A DNA stretch of 64,000 nt from Gaiellasilicea sp963763755. GTDB taxonomy: Bacteria; Actinomycetota; Thermoleophilia; Gaiellales; Gaiellaceae. Location of the stretch: assembly GCA_963763755.1 (NCBI GenBank), contig CAVXQE010000002.1, positions 124,001 to 188,000 of the forward strand. The letters run 5' to 3'. Positions 18,604 through 27,170 of the stretch are shown one piece after another. Made by a program: the position numbers and the translations under genes. The notes beneath the pieces were generated by a model, which was not told the DNA's origin, did not search any database, and was given only the letters and a program-made list of their open reading frames with translations. Every line of letters starts with the position of its first letter. Position 1 is the first letter of the stretch.

Positions 18604-19675
18604 ATGATCTCGTTTCGCCCGCGGTGCGCCCGCGCCGGAGTGCCTCGACGCCGACCTGCTCGCCGACTGCGCGCGCGTCGCGATCGAAACCGACCCCTCC
18701 GTGCTCGCCTACGGGTCCGGCGGCGGCTACGGGCCGCTGCGCGAGTCGCTCGGCGCCCGCCACGGCGTCGATCCGGGCCGGGTTCTGCTGACGACAGGGG
18801 GGCTCCAGGGATTCGTCTTCTACGCGGAGGAGCTGCTCGGGTCTCGGCCCGGCCGAGTGCTTGTCGAGGCGCCGACCTACGATCGCCCGCTGAAGATCCT
18901 CGCGCGCCTGGGAGCCGACGTCGTGGCGCTCCCGATGGACGACGAAGGACTCGACCCGGACGCGCTCGAGCGACAGCTCGCCGCGGGAGACACGAGCTTC
19001 CTCTACACGATCCCGACCTTCCAGAATCCGAGCGGCCGCACCCTCTCGACCGAGCGTCGTCGCCGCGTCGTCGAGCTGGCACAGGCGCACGGAGTCCCCG
19101 TGCTCGAGGACGACCCGTACGGGCTCGTCCGCTACGAGGGCGAGGCGCCGCCGTCGCTCTTCGACCTGGAGGGCGGCACGGTCGTCACCTACGCCTCCTC
19201 TTTCTCGAAGACCGTTGCGCCGGGGCTGCGTGTCGGCTGGTTCGTCGCGCCGGCAGAGCTCGCCGCCCGCATCGAGGCCCGCGCGGTGTCCACCTACATC
19301 TCACCTCCGTTCCTGACGCAGGCGACCGTGCACGAGCTGATGGCACGCGGCGCGTTCGAGCCGAACCTCGAGCGGATCCGCGGCCTTCTGAAGGCGCGTC
19401 GGGACGCGATGCTCGGTGCGCTCGAGCGCGAGCTGGGCGGCGGCGAAGCGACCTGGAGCGAGCCGGACGGCGGCTACTTTCTCTGGGTCGACCTACCCGG
19501 CGACGCGGCAGGGCTGCTCGCGCGAGCCGAGGCCGCCGGTGTCACCTTCGTCAAGGGCTCGGATTTCTTCCCCAACGGCGGCGGCGAGCAGTCGGCCCGG
19601 TTGGCGTTCAGCTACGAGTCGCCCTCGGAGATCGACTCCGGCGTCTCGACCCTCGCTTCGCTCCTACGCGCCTGA
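18604..19675 (+). CDS. PLP-dependent aminotransferase class I/II (MocR/2-aminoadipate type)
   Basis: Fold-type I aminotransferase of the Aro8/LysN-like group. Elements: AYGSGGGYGPLRESLGARHG, TTGGLQGFVFYAEELLG, PTFQNPSGRTLSTERRRRVV (substrate/cofactor Asn), EDDPYGLVRYEG, and the PLP lysine in SSFSKTVAPGLRVGW. The C-terminus is GGYFLWVDLPGDAAGLLARA. The conserved body is open from 18701. The true N-terminus probably begins at ATG 18604 (MISF) with a one-base slip near 18620, after which RGAPAPECLDADLLADCARV reads correctly. About 355 residues. Substrate is uncertain (branched-chain, aromatic or aminoadipate). The 3' end overlaps the LapA-like gene by 64 bp tail-to-tail. Confidence 0.88.
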
Positions 19676-19923
19676 CGGCGTCGGTGCAGCTGCGAGAGCA
19701 GCACGCCACCGACGAGCCCTGCGAGCAGCGAGAGCAGGATCACCCAGATCAGCGACGTCCGCGCCTCGCCGAAGACGAAGTTGACGGACGCCTCTTTGGA
19801 GTTGCCGACGACGAACGCGATCAGGTAGCCCGCGATCAGGATGAGCAGGCCGAGCGTGATCCAGAGACGCGGCTGCCAGCTGCGGTCGAACTCGTCGCGG
19901 GGTGACTCGCGAGGCGACTCCAT
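19612..19923 (-). CDS. LapA-domain (DUF1049) two-helix membrane protein
   Basis: 103 residues from ATG 19923 (MESPRESPRDEFDRSWQPRL). Two transmembrane helices (LWITLGLLILIAGYLIAFVV and SLIWVILLSLLAGLVGGVLL) flank the family segment GNSKEASVNFVFGEARTS, in which NxxxVxVNFxF is the LapA/DUF1049 hallmark. The charged tail is QLHRRRQARRSEARVE. The family is linked with envelope assembly in other bacteria, and the role here is unknown. A small Cys-rich protein gene lies 11 bp upstream on the same strand. Confidence 0.85.
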   Translation of the reverse strand: MESPRESPRDEFDRSWQPRLWITLGLLILIAGYLIAFVVGNSKEASVNFVFGEARTSLIWVILLSLLAGLVGGVLLSQLHRRRQARRSEARVETPESISEGDS

Positions 19924-19934
19924 GGCTGGAGACT

Positions 19935-20114
19935 TTACGCGGCGGCGAAGCTCGGTGCATGTGCCGGCAGTGGCACGAGACGTGGCTGCCGGGGCGGCCC
20001 GAGAGCACCCTTGGCGAGGCGATGCGTCGGGCACGGCGTGTCGCCGGGCAGGGCGCACAATCCCGCCTGCCGGAAGTAGCAGTTTGCGCAGCTTGCTTCA
20101 GTAGGTTTGTTCAT
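19935..20114 (-). CDS. 59-residue Cys-rich mini-protein
   Basis: ATG 20114, with a GAGGGG stretch just upstream, to TAA at 19935. The N-terminal half has SCANCYFRQAGLCALPGDTPCP, with Cys at residues 9, 12, 20 and 28 followed by a His at 31. This C-x2-C-x7-C-x7-C spacing could hold zinc or an Fe-S cluster. The C-terminal half is Pro- and Ala-rich without Cys. It is 11 bp upstream of the LapA-like gene and likely co-transcribed. I do not recognise a named family. Confidence 0.55.
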   Translation of the reverse strand: MNKPTEASCANCYFRQAGLCALPGDTPCPTHRLAKGALGPPRQPRLVPLPAHAPSFAAA

Positions 20115-20246
20115 GTCCCCTCTTGCTAGGTCCCCACCGCTCAGGACAGTGGCACTATGGAGATGGTTGTCGGGAGCAGCAACCCCTCCGCCGACGAAAA
20201 CGGTGCAAATTCCGAACCTTTCGATCCGGGCGAAACTTCCTGCTAA
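20115..20246. other. Structured intergenic region, unassigned
   Basis: 132 bases between the PDZ-Lon gene stop and the Cys-rich mini-protein start, both on the minus strand. It is less GC-rich than its surroundings and contains two small hairpins: CCAC...GTGG around 20134-20153, and GGTTGT...GCAACC around 20165-20184. It could be a 5' leader or small RNA for the mini-protein/LapA unit. It does not match the riboswitch or SRP/RNase P RNA signatures I know, so no identity is given. Confidence 0.3.
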
Positions 20247-21249
20247 CTAAGGTTTTCTCGGCAAGGTTGCCAAGGCACGCAACGCCTGTCGAAAATTCTC
20301 CACAGGGATCACACGAAGATCCCCTGCATGTCGGCGTGCCTCCTCGGCGTTATCCCCAGCCGGGGCGAGGAAGACATCGGCCCCGGAGCGCCTCGCACCG
20401 ATCACCTTCTGCTTCACGCCGCCGATCGGAGCGACGTGCCCGTCGAGTCTCCATCTCACCGGTCGCGGCGACCTTGAGCCCACGGTCGACGCCTCCGCGC
20501 AACTCGTCGACGATGTCGAGGGCGAACGCGAGCCCCGCCGACGGCCCGCCGACACCGCCCAGGTCGATCGCGACGTTGACCGGGAGCTTGATGTCGGCAA
20601 ACTGCTCGACCTGAACGCCGATGATCGGGCGGCCCTTCTCGACCGGGCTCTGGATCGTCCCGACCTCGACGTCCCGCGTCGCGCCGCCGGCGCGCACCGA
20701 GAGCCGCACCTTCTCCCCGGGCTTGTGCTTCGCGATCAGCCGCCGCAGGTCGGCCGGGGTCTTCACCGGCTTGCCGTCGACTCCGACGACCACGTCGGTC
20801 GCCTCGATCTTGCCGTCGGCCGGCGAGTCCGGTGCGACGGCGACGATCAGAGCGCCCTCCGGCTTGGCAACGACCTTGTAGCCGAGCTCGCGCAGCGCGA
20901 CCGCAGCTCCGATCTTCTGCGAGCGATCCATCTGCCGGAGGTTCTGGCGGCGGCGATCCTGATAGCTCGAGCCCGGAGGGACGATCGCGTCCTTGGGGAC
21001 GATGTCGGCGCCATCGGGACGGGTGAATGGCAAGAGCTTCTCGAGCACCGACGCCTGCCGGACGATCACGTCGACGTAGAGGATCTCGCCGGGCGAATGC
21101 GGCTTCTCGCCCGCGACTTTCACGAGCGGGGCGAGCGGCTTGGCGCTGTCCGGAAGGAGGAGATAGCTGTCGGCGGGGTACAGCCACGCCGCGCCGACCG
21201 CGATGAAGGCGAGTGCGACCCCCAGGGCGACGATCCGAAGGGGCTTCAC
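20247..21249 (-). CDS. PDZ and Lon-protease (S16) domain membrane-anchored protein, YlbL-like (one frameshift)
   Basis: A secreted or membrane-tethered serine protease. The N-terminal helix LRIVALGVALAFIAVGAAWL is followed by the family segment YLLLPDSAKPLAPLV and an extracytoplasmic region. A PDZ domain (ALIVAVAPDSPADGKIEATD, VVVGVDGKPVKTPADLRRLI) precedes the Lon catalytic domain with the Ser in GGPSAGLAFALDIVDEL and the Lys in PIGGVKQKVIGARRSGADVF. A slip near 20450 separates the catalytic Ser and Lys portions. The C-terminus is APAGDNAEEARRHAGDLRVI. About 335 residues. It follows the SDR gene with a 4-base overlap. Known relatives act in envelope quality control. Confidence 0.88.
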
Positions 21250-21989
21250 AGCAGGCTCCGGGTCAGCCCACCGTCGACTCCGATGGTCGTCCCGGAGACG
21301 TACCCGCCGCGATCGGACGCGAGGAAGCAGACGACGTCGCCCACCTCACGGGGCGTGCCGAGACGCCGGAGCGGGATCGTCGCGAGGTCGGCCGCAGTCG
21401 GACCGTCGGGGTAGACCTCCCTGATCCGGTCGGTGTCGATGCGTCCGGGGGCGACGCAGTTCACGGTCACGCCGGCGCGACCCAGCTCGCGTGCGGCGAC
21501 CTTGAGCCAACCGACGAGCCCCGGGCGCAGACCACTCGAGAGGGCGAGATTGTCGACCGGTTCCTTCACGGCGCTCGACGTGATTGCGATCACGCGCCCG
21601 TGGCCGCTCGCCTCGAGGTGCGGGCGGCAGAGCCGGACGAGCCGGATCGGCGCGAGCAGAAGCAGGCGTGCGGCGTCCTCGAGTTGCTCGTCCGTGATCT
21701 CGAGGGCCTTGGTTCGCGGCGGGCCGCCGGAGTTGAGCACGACGATGTCCACGCCTCCGAAGCGATCGACCGCGGTCGAGACGAGCTGTTCGAGGTCGTC
21801 CGCGCTCGTGACGTCGCCGGTGACGGGGACGCCGCCGACGCGCGCCGCCTCGCGCTCGAGGACGTCTCGGCGGCGGGCGAACATGACGACGTTCGCGCCC
21901 GCCTCCGCCAGGGACTCTGCGCAGCCGAGCCCGATGCCGGAGGACGCCCCGCAGACGATTGCCGTGCGCCCGCGGAGGTCCAGTTCCAT
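21246..21989 (-). CDS. Atypical short-chain dehydrogenase/reductase
   Basis: 247-residue Rossmann enzyme with the NAD(P) motif TAIVCGASSGIGLGCAESLA and the NSGG variant of the NNAG motif. The catalytic Ser is present (ITSSA, ~139). The usual Tyr-x3-Lys is absent: the equivalent positions read LALSSGLRPGLVGWLKVAAR with Leu150 and Leu154. This matches a known divergent SDR subgroup in which an LxxSNxLR-type motif replaces YxxxK. The cofactor may bind, but classical reductase chemistry is doubtful. It lies between mdh and the PDZ-Lon gene, on the same strand as mdh. Confidence 0.85.
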   Translation of the reverse strand: MELDLRGRTAIVCGASSGIGLGCAESLAEAGANVVMFARRRDVLEREAARVGGVPVTGDVTSADDLEQLVSTAVDRFGGVDIVVLNSGGPPRTKALEITDEQLEDAARLLLLAPIRLVRLCRPHLEASGHGRVIAITSSAVKEPVDNLALSSGLRPGLVGWLKVAARELGRAGVTVNCVAPGRIDTDRIREVYPDGPTAADLATIPLRRLGTPREVGDVVCFLASDRGGYVSGTTIGVDGGLTRSLL

Positions 21990-22916
21990 CTAGGTGGTGG
22001 TCAGCACGCCGACGACCTCGCGGACGGCGTCCGCGGAGGCCTTCAGCGCCTGCTGCTCGGCGTCGTCGAGGTCGAGCTCGACGATCCGCTCGATTCCACC
22101 CGCGCCGAGGACGACGGGCACACCCATGTAGAGCCCGTCGATGCCGTACTCGCCCTCGAGGTAGGCGGTGCAGGGAAGGACCCGCTTCTCGTCGAGGACG
22201 ACCGCGTCGACCATCTGCGCGGCGGCCGCGCCCGGCGCGTACCACGCGGAGGTGCCGAGCAGGTTGACGAGCTCGCCACCGCCCTTGGCGGTGCGCTCGA
22301 CCATCGCCTGGATCCGGTCCTCGGGGGCGAGCTTCCGCAACGGAATCCCGCCTACGGTCGTGGCGGAGACGACGGGGACCATCTGGTCGCCGTGGCCGCC
22401 GAGCACCATCGCGGTGACGTCCTTGATCGACATGCCGGTCTCCCAGGCGATGAACGCCGAGAACCGAGCCGTGTCGAGGATCCCTGCCATCCCGAAGACG
22501 CGCTCCTTCGGCCGGCCGGAGACGTTCTTCGCCACGTGGCACATCGCGTCGAGCGGATTGGAGACGATGACCAGAATCGCGTCCGGGCTGGCCGCGATCA
22601 CCTGCTCGGTGACGGAGGTGACGATCTTCTCGTTCGTCGTCACGAGGTCGTCTCGGCTCATGCCCGGCTGCCGCGGCAGGCCGGCCGTGATCACGACGAC
22701 CTCCGAGCCCGCCGACTCGTCGTACCCGTTCGAGCCGGTCACGTTTGCCTCGTAGCCGAGGACGGCGGCCGCCTGGTTGATGTCCAGAGCCTTGCCCTGC
22801 GGGAGACCTTCCTTGATGTCGACCAGCACCACGTCGGCGTAGTCACGCCGCGCGAGCTCCTGCGCGCAGGTCGCACCGACATTGCCTGCTCCGACAACGG
22901 TGACCTTCGCCCTCAC
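21990..22916 (-). CDS. mdh: Malate dehydrogenase (LDH-like type)
   Basis: NAD-dependent oxidation of malate to oxaloacetate. 308 residues from GTG 22916. Visible motifs are VTVVGAGNVGATCAQELARR (dinucleotide fold), VVITAGLPRQPGMSRDDLV (substrate loop with Arg residues), IVSNPLDAM, and the catalytic His in VLGGHGDQMVP. The LPRQPGMSR loop with two Arg residues indicates malate instead of lactate specificity. The start overlaps the isocitrate dehydrogenase stop by four bases (GTGA), so icd-mdh-SDR-PDZ-Lon form a tight operon. Confidence 0.95.
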   Translation of the reverse strand: MRAKVTVVGAGNVGATCAQELARRDYADVVLVDIKEGLPQGKALDINQAAAVLGYEANVTGSNGYDESAGSEVVVITAGLPRQPGMSRDDLVTTNEKIVTSVTEQVIAASPDAILVIVSNPLDAMCHVAKNVSGRPKERVFGMAGILDTARFSAFIAWETGMSIKDVTAMVLGGHGDQMVPVVSATTVGGIPLRKLAPEDRIQAMVERTAKGGGELVNLLGTSAWYAPGAAAAQMVDAVVLDEKRVLPCTAYLEGEYGIDGLYMGVPVVLGAGGIERIVELDLDDAEQQALKASADAVREVVGVLTTT

Positions 22917-24004
22917 GAGGAACCTCCCAGCTTCTCGATGATCGCGTCCGCGACCTCGCTCGTCCCGACGGCGGTCGGGTCGTCGCGGGACGGCTTCATG
23001 TCGTAGGTGACGCTCCGGCCCTCGGCGATCACGTCGGCGATCGACTGCTCGAGCCGCTCGGCCGCAGAGGTCTCGTCCAGGTGGCGGAGCATGAGCATTC
23101 CCGAGAGCAGCATGGCCATCGGGTTGACTCTGTTCTGGCCCTTGTACTTCGGCGCGGAGCCGTGGGTCGGCTCGAAGACTGCTGCATTCGCCCCGAAGTT
23201 CGCGCCGGGCGCGAGGCCGAGGCCGCCGATCAGGCCCGCGGCGATGTCGGAGACGATGTCGCCGTAGAGATTCGGGAGCACGAGCACGTCGTATTCCTCC
23301 GGCCGCTGGACGAGTTGCATCGAGAGGTTGTCGACGATCCGGTCCTCGAACTCGATGTCCGTGTTCTCGGCCGCAACGTCCTGGGCGACGTGGAGGAAGA
23401 GCCCGTCTGTGTACTTCATGATGTTGGCCTTGTGGACGGCCGTGACCTTGCGGCGGCCGTTGCGGCGCGCATAGTCGAAGGCGAACTGGACGATCTGCCG
23501 CGTGCCGGTCTCGGAGATCGGCTTGATCGAGATGCCCGAGTCGCGGCGGATCTTGTCGTAGCCCTTGGCCGCGAGCCAGTCGATCAGCTCGTCGGCGTCC
23601 TCGGTTCCCTCTTCGAACTCCACGCCTGCGTAGAGGTCCTCGGTGTTCTCGCGGACGATGATCAGGTCGACGTCCTCGTAGCGCGAGCGGACGCCCGCAT
23701 AGCTCTTGCAGGGGCGAACCTGGGCGTAGAGATCGAGCGCCGCGCGGAGTCCGACGTTCACGGAGCGGAAGCCGCCGCCGACCGGGGTCGTGATCGGCCC
23801 CTTCAGCGCGGTTCCACTCTGCCGGATCGACTCGAGCACGTGCTCGGGCAGCGGATTGCCGCCGTTCTGGTCCATCACGTCGCTGCCGGCGTCCTGGACG
23901 TCCCACTCGAACTCGACGCCGGTCGCCTCGAGGACCCGCCGGGTCGCCTCGGCCAGCTCGGGGCCGGTGCCGTCGCCGGGGATGAGAGTCACACGATGCG
24001 CCAT
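22913..24004 (-). CDS. icd: Isocitrate/isopropylmalate dehydrogenase family protein, probable NAD-type isocitrate dehydrogenase
   Basis: 363 residues from ATG 24004 (MAHRVTLIPGDGTGPELAEA). Key elements: TPVGGGFRSVNVGLRAALDL (substrate Ser/Asn region), YAQVRPCKSYAGV, IVRENTEDLYAGVEFEEG, VHKANIMKYTDGLF (catalytic Lys), and the metal-binding NLYGDIVSDIAAGLIGGLGL. HGSAPKYKGQNRVNP near the cofactor pocket fits NAD-preferring isocitrate or homoisocitrate dehydrogenases. Adjacent mdh and divergent gltA support isocitrate dehydrogenase rather than leucine biosynthesis. Confidence 0.9.
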   Translation of the reverse strand: MAHRVTLIPGDGTGPELAEATRRVLEATGVEFEWDVQDAGSDVMDQNGGNPLPEHVLESIRQSGTALKGPITTPVGGGFRSVNVGLRAALDLYAQVRPCKSYAGVRSRYEDVDLIIVRENTEDLYAGVEFEEGTEDADELIDWLAAKGYDKIRRDSGISIKPISETGTRQIVQFAFDYARRNGRRKVTAVHKANIMKYTDGLFLHVAQDVAAENTDIEFEDRIVDNLSMQLVQRPEEYDVLVLPNLYGDIVSDIAAGLIGGLGLAPGANFGANAAVFEPTHGSAPKYKGQNRVNPMAMLLSGMLMLRHLDETSAAERLEQSIADVIAEGRSVTYDMKPSRDDPTAVGTSEVADAIIEKLGGSS

Positions 24005-24024
24005 TCGGCGGCGGATTGTATGGA

Positions 24025-24054
24025 ACGGTACCCCCCTCGCCGGTGAGGTACCGT
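24025..24054. promoter_or_regulatory. Inverted repeat in the icd/gltA divergent promoter region
   Basis: ACGGTACC (24025-24032) and GGTACCGT (24047-24054) form perfect 8-bp arms around a 14-base spacer. They lie in the 81-bp gap between the divergently transcribed isocitrate dehydrogenase and citrate synthase genes. The position suits an operator co-controlling both TCA units. A leader hairpin of gltA is the alternative. Confidence 0.5.
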
Positions 24055-24085
24055 CCGCTTGACCAAAATCTTTACGAGGAGAACG

Positions 24086-25177
24086 ATGACCGAGTTCAAG
24101 CCCGGGCTCGAAGGCGTGGTCGCCTTCGAGACGGAGATCGCCGAGCCGGACCGCGAGGGCGGGTCGCTCCGCTACCGCGGTGTCGACATCGAGGAGCTCG
24201 TCGGCCATTACCGCTTCGAGCAGGTGTGGGGCCTCCTCGTCGACGAGAGCTTCGAGCCCGGTCTACCGGCCGTCGAGCCCTACGAGGGCGGCGGCCTGAC
24301 CGGCAACACGCCCGCAGATCTCCAGTCCGTGACCGCCCGCTTGGGCGGCGAATGGGGCCTGCAGAAGGTGATCGACATCACCGACGACGAGGCGCGTGAG
24401 GATCTTCGTCGCGTCTCGGCGCAGTTCATCTCGATCGCAGCGCAGTCGGCGCGCCTCGCCGACGGGAACGACGACCGCATTGCCCCGCAGGTCGTCGCGC
24501 AGGGCGGGACGACCGCCGAGCGTTTCCTGCTCGAGTGGCGCGGCGAGGCCGACCCGAAGCACGTTCAGGCGATCGACACCTACTGGATCTGCACCTGCGA
24601 GCACGGTCTCAACGCTTCGACCTTCGTCGCGCGAATTACGGCGTCGACCGGCGCCGACTGCGCCGCGGCGCTCTCGTCTGCCGTCGGCGCACTCTCCGGC
24701 CCGCTCCACGGCGGCGCGCCGGCCCGGGTGCTGCCGATGCTCGATGCGGCCGCCGAGTCGGGCGATCCGGAGTCGTACGTCGAGGGCCTGATCGAGAAGG
24801 GCGAGCGGCTGATGGGCTTCGGCCATCGCGTCTACCGGGCCGAGGATCCGCGTGCCCGCCTGCTGAAGGGCACGGCCAAGGAGCTCGGCGCACCGCGGTA
24901 CGAGGTGGCAGAGAAGCTCGAGCAGGCGGCACTGGCTGCCTTGCGCAAGAAGTCGCCCGATCGTCCGCTCGAGACGAACGTCGAGTTCTGGTCGGCGGTC
25001 GTCCTCGACGTGGCCGACGTGCCGCCGCAGCTCGCACCGGCGATGTTCGCCTGCTCGCGCACTGCAGGCTGGTCGGCGCACATCCTCGAGCAGAAGAAGC
25101 TGAACCGCCTCGTCCGGCCGTCCGCGAAGTACGTCGGTCCCGGCCCACGCCCGGCCTCGTCGATCTCCGGCTCGTGA
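24086..25177 (+). CDS. gltA: Citrate synthase
   Basis: Condenses acetyl-CoA and oxaloacetate at the entry to the TCA cycle. 363 residues from ATG 24086, preceded by GAGGAGA at a good distance. Active-site His residues lie in CEHGLNASTF and GFGHRVYRAEDPRARLLKG, with GPLHGGAPARVLPML between them and NVEFWSAVVLD near the C-terminus carrying the catalytic acid region. The size is that of the short type I (CitZ-like) citrate synthases. It is divergent from icd and followed by a HEAT-like gene with a GTGA overlap. Confidence 0.95.
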   Translation: MTEFKPGLEGVVAFETEIAEPDREGGSLRYRGVDIEELVGHYRFEQVWGLLVDESFEPGLPAVEPYEGGGLTGNTPADLQSVTARLGGEWGLQKVIDITDDEAREDLRRVSAQFISIAAQSARLADGNDDRIAPQVVAQGGTTAERFLLEWRGEADPKHVQAIDTYWICTCEHGLNASTFVARITASTGADCAAALSSAVGALSGPLHGGAPARVLPMLDAAAESGDPESYVEGLIEKGERLMGFGHRVYRAEDPRARLLKGTAKELGAPRYEVAEKLEQAALAALRKKSPDRPLETNVEFWSAVVLDVADVPPQLAPAMFACSRTAGWSAHILEQKKLNRLVRPSAKYVGPGPRPASSISGS

Positions 25178-25689
25178 CCCTCGAGGAAGCTGCGGCGCAG
25201 GCCGACGAGCTCGCGCAGCAGGGAGACGAGCGTGGGCTCGCGACCCTGCGGCAGCAGTGGGACGAGGAACTGGAGCACGCGGCGCGAGACTCGGACTACC
25301 GCGTCCGCGCGCACGCGTACCGCGCGATCGCGCAGTTCCGGTTCCGCCAGAAGCTGGAGCTGGTCCGGCGCGGGCTCCAGGACGAGAGCCCGGCCGCGCG
25401 GGGGTCGGCGCTGATCGCGCTCGAGGGCCTCTCCCGCGACCATCCGGGCGACGTGAACAGCATGCGCGCGATGCTGCACGAGATCGCCTCCAACGATACG
25501 AACATGGCCGTGCGGAGGCTCGCGATCGTCTGCCTGAAGAACGGCTCCGCGCAGCGCGAGACGATCCTGATCCTCAACGGCATGGCCGACGACGATGAGC
25601 AGGAGCAGGACCTGCGGAAGACTGCGAAGGCGGTCGCCGCCGCGCTGACCAAGCGGTCGAGAGAGAAGTCGAGGTCGAGAGCAGAAGTG
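25174..25689 (+). CDS. HEAT-like helical repeat protein between gltA and purE
   Basis: GTG 25174 overlaps the gltA stop (GTGA). The roughly 170 residues are all-helical, with a repeat-like pattern (YRVRAHAYRAIAQFRFRQKL, AARGSALIALEGLSRDHPGD, MAVRRLAIVCLKNGSAQRET), as in small HEAT/Armadillo proteins that act as scaffolds. As written, the frame runs straight into purE with no stop. One base earlier in frame, the end would read EQK followed by TGA overlapping the purE GTG, the same coupling as the neighbouring genes. I therefore read the fusion as an indel artefact, but a true HEAT-PurE fusion is not excluded. Confidence 0.65.
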
Positions 25690-26175
25690 ACCGCGCTCGT
25701 CGGCGTGATCATGGGGTCGCGCTCCGACTGGGAGACGATGCGCCACGCGTGCGAGACGCTGGAGGCGCTCGAGGTGCCGTTCGAGCAGCAGGTCGTCTCG
25801 GCGCACCGGACGCCCGACCTGCTCTTCGAGTACGCAGGCTCGGCCGAGGCACGCGGCCTGCAGGTGCTGATCGCCGGCGCCGGAGGTGCAGCACACCTGC
25901 CCGGAATGGCCGCGGCAAAGACTGCGCTGCCCGTGCTCGGCGTTCCGGTCGAGTCGAAGACCCTGAAGGGGATGGACTCGCTGCTCTCGATCGTCCAGAT
26001 GCCGGCTGGAGTGCCGGTCGGCACGCTGGCGATCGGCCGCGCGGGAGCCGTGAACGCGGCGCTTCTCGCGGCGGCGATCGTGGCGCGCTCCGACGCGGGC
26101 GTGCGCGAGCGCCTGGCCCGCTACCGCGAGGCCCAGACCGAGTCGGTGCTCGCGAGCCCCGATCCGTCTGCGTGA
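25687..26175 (+). CDS. purE: N5-carboxyaminoimidazole ribonucleotide mutase
   Basis: Converts N5-CAIR to CAIR in purine synthesis. 162 residues from GTG 25687. Signatures: VGVIMGSRSDWETMRHACE (substrate phosphate loop), QQVVSAHRTPDLLFEYA (catalytic His), and GAGGAAHLPGMAAAKTALPV with ESKTLKGMDSLLSIVQMPAG. It is followed by purK with a 4-base overlap, the common purEK pair. Its frame is continuous with the HEAT-like gene upstream. Confidence 0.94.
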   Translation: MTALVGVIMGSRSDWETMRHACETLEALEVPFEQQVVSAHRTPDLLFEYAGSAEARGLQVLIAGAGGAAHLPGMAAAKTALPVLGVPVESKTLKGMDSLLSIVQMPAGVPVGTLAIGRAGAVNAALLAAAIVARSDAGVRERLARYREAQTESVLASPDPSA

Positions 26176-27170
26176 TCGTCGGCGTCATCGGTGGCGGTCA
26201 GCTCGGGCGGATGCTCGCGCTCGCGGGGATCCCGCTCGGCCTCTCGTTCCGGTTCCTCGATCCCGCGGCGGACGCGCCGGCGCGGCGAGGTCGGGGAGCT
26301 GCTCGTCGGCGCGTACGACGATCCCGAGCTGCTCGACCGGCTCGCCGACGGCGCCGAGGTCGTCACCTACGAGTTCGAGAACGTGCCCGTCGAGGCGGCG
26401 CGGCGGATGCGGCGCGATTCCGTCGGCGAAGGCGCTCGAGGTGGCGCAGGACCGGCTCGTGGAGAAACAGCTCTTTCGCCGGCTCGGCATCCCGACCGTC
26501 CGGTTCGACGACGAGGTGGAGACGTTCCCGGCGATCGTGAAGACGCGAAGGTTCGGCTACGACGGCCGCGGCCAGCATCTCGTCGAGGAGCGGCCGGACC
26601 CCGATCCGGCTTCGATCCTGGAGGAGCGCGTCGCGTTCGACCGCGAGCTGTCACTGATCGCCGTCCGCGGCGATCTCGGCGAGACGCGTTTCTACCCGCT
26701 CGTCGAGAACGTGCACAAGGACGGGATCCTGCGGACATCGCGTGCGCCCGCGCGCGAACGCGCCTCAGGCCGTCGCCGAGGCGTATGCGACGAAGATCCT
26801 CGACGAGCTCGAGTACGTCGGCGTGCTCGCGCTCGAGCTCTTCGACGTCGGCGGGCAGCTGCTGGCGAACGAGATCGCGCCGCGCGTGCACAACACCGGT
26901 CACTGGACGATCGAGGGCTCGGAGACGAGCCAGTTCGAGAACCACCTGCGGGCGATCCTCGGACTGCCGCTCGGCTCGACCGACTCCCGCCCCGCGCTGC
27001 TCGTGAACCTGATCGGCACCGTGCCGAGGACGTTCGACGTGCTCGAGATCCCGCACGCGCATCTCCATCTCTACGACAAGGAGCCCCGACCCGGCCGCAA
27101 GCTCGGCCACGTCACGCTCGTCAATCCCTCGAGCGCGAGCGAGCAGGAGCTGCTGAAGCTACTGCGCTAG
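26172..27170 (+). CDS. purK: N5-carboxyaminoimidazole ribonucleotide synthase (frameshifted)
   Basis: ATP-grasp enzyme that carboxylates AIR to N5-CAIR and feeds PurE. Start GTG 26172 (VIVGVIGGGQLGRMLALAGI). Further pieces: VTYEFENVPVEAARRM, KALEVAQDRLVEKQLFRRLG, VKTRRFGYDGRGQHLVEERP (ATP-grasp), DRELSLIAVRGDLGETRFYP, then ALELFDVGGQLLANEIAPRV, HNTGHWTIEGSETSQFENHL and IPHAHLHLYDKEPRPGRKLG. Slips occur near 26280, 26425 and 26745. Total length of about 335-350 residues is slightly short but normal for the family. Confidence 0.9.

Noticed and set aside
20115..20246. SRP RNA, ydaO-type or cobalamin riboswitch
   Set aside because: The conserved tetraloop, k-turn and core sequences of these RNAs could not be found; it is left unassigned.
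21990..23906. A 638-residue frame spanning mdh and the antisense-like frame of icd
   Set aside because: Only its last part is mdh. The upstream portion is an off-frame reading of the isocitrate dehydrogenase gene.
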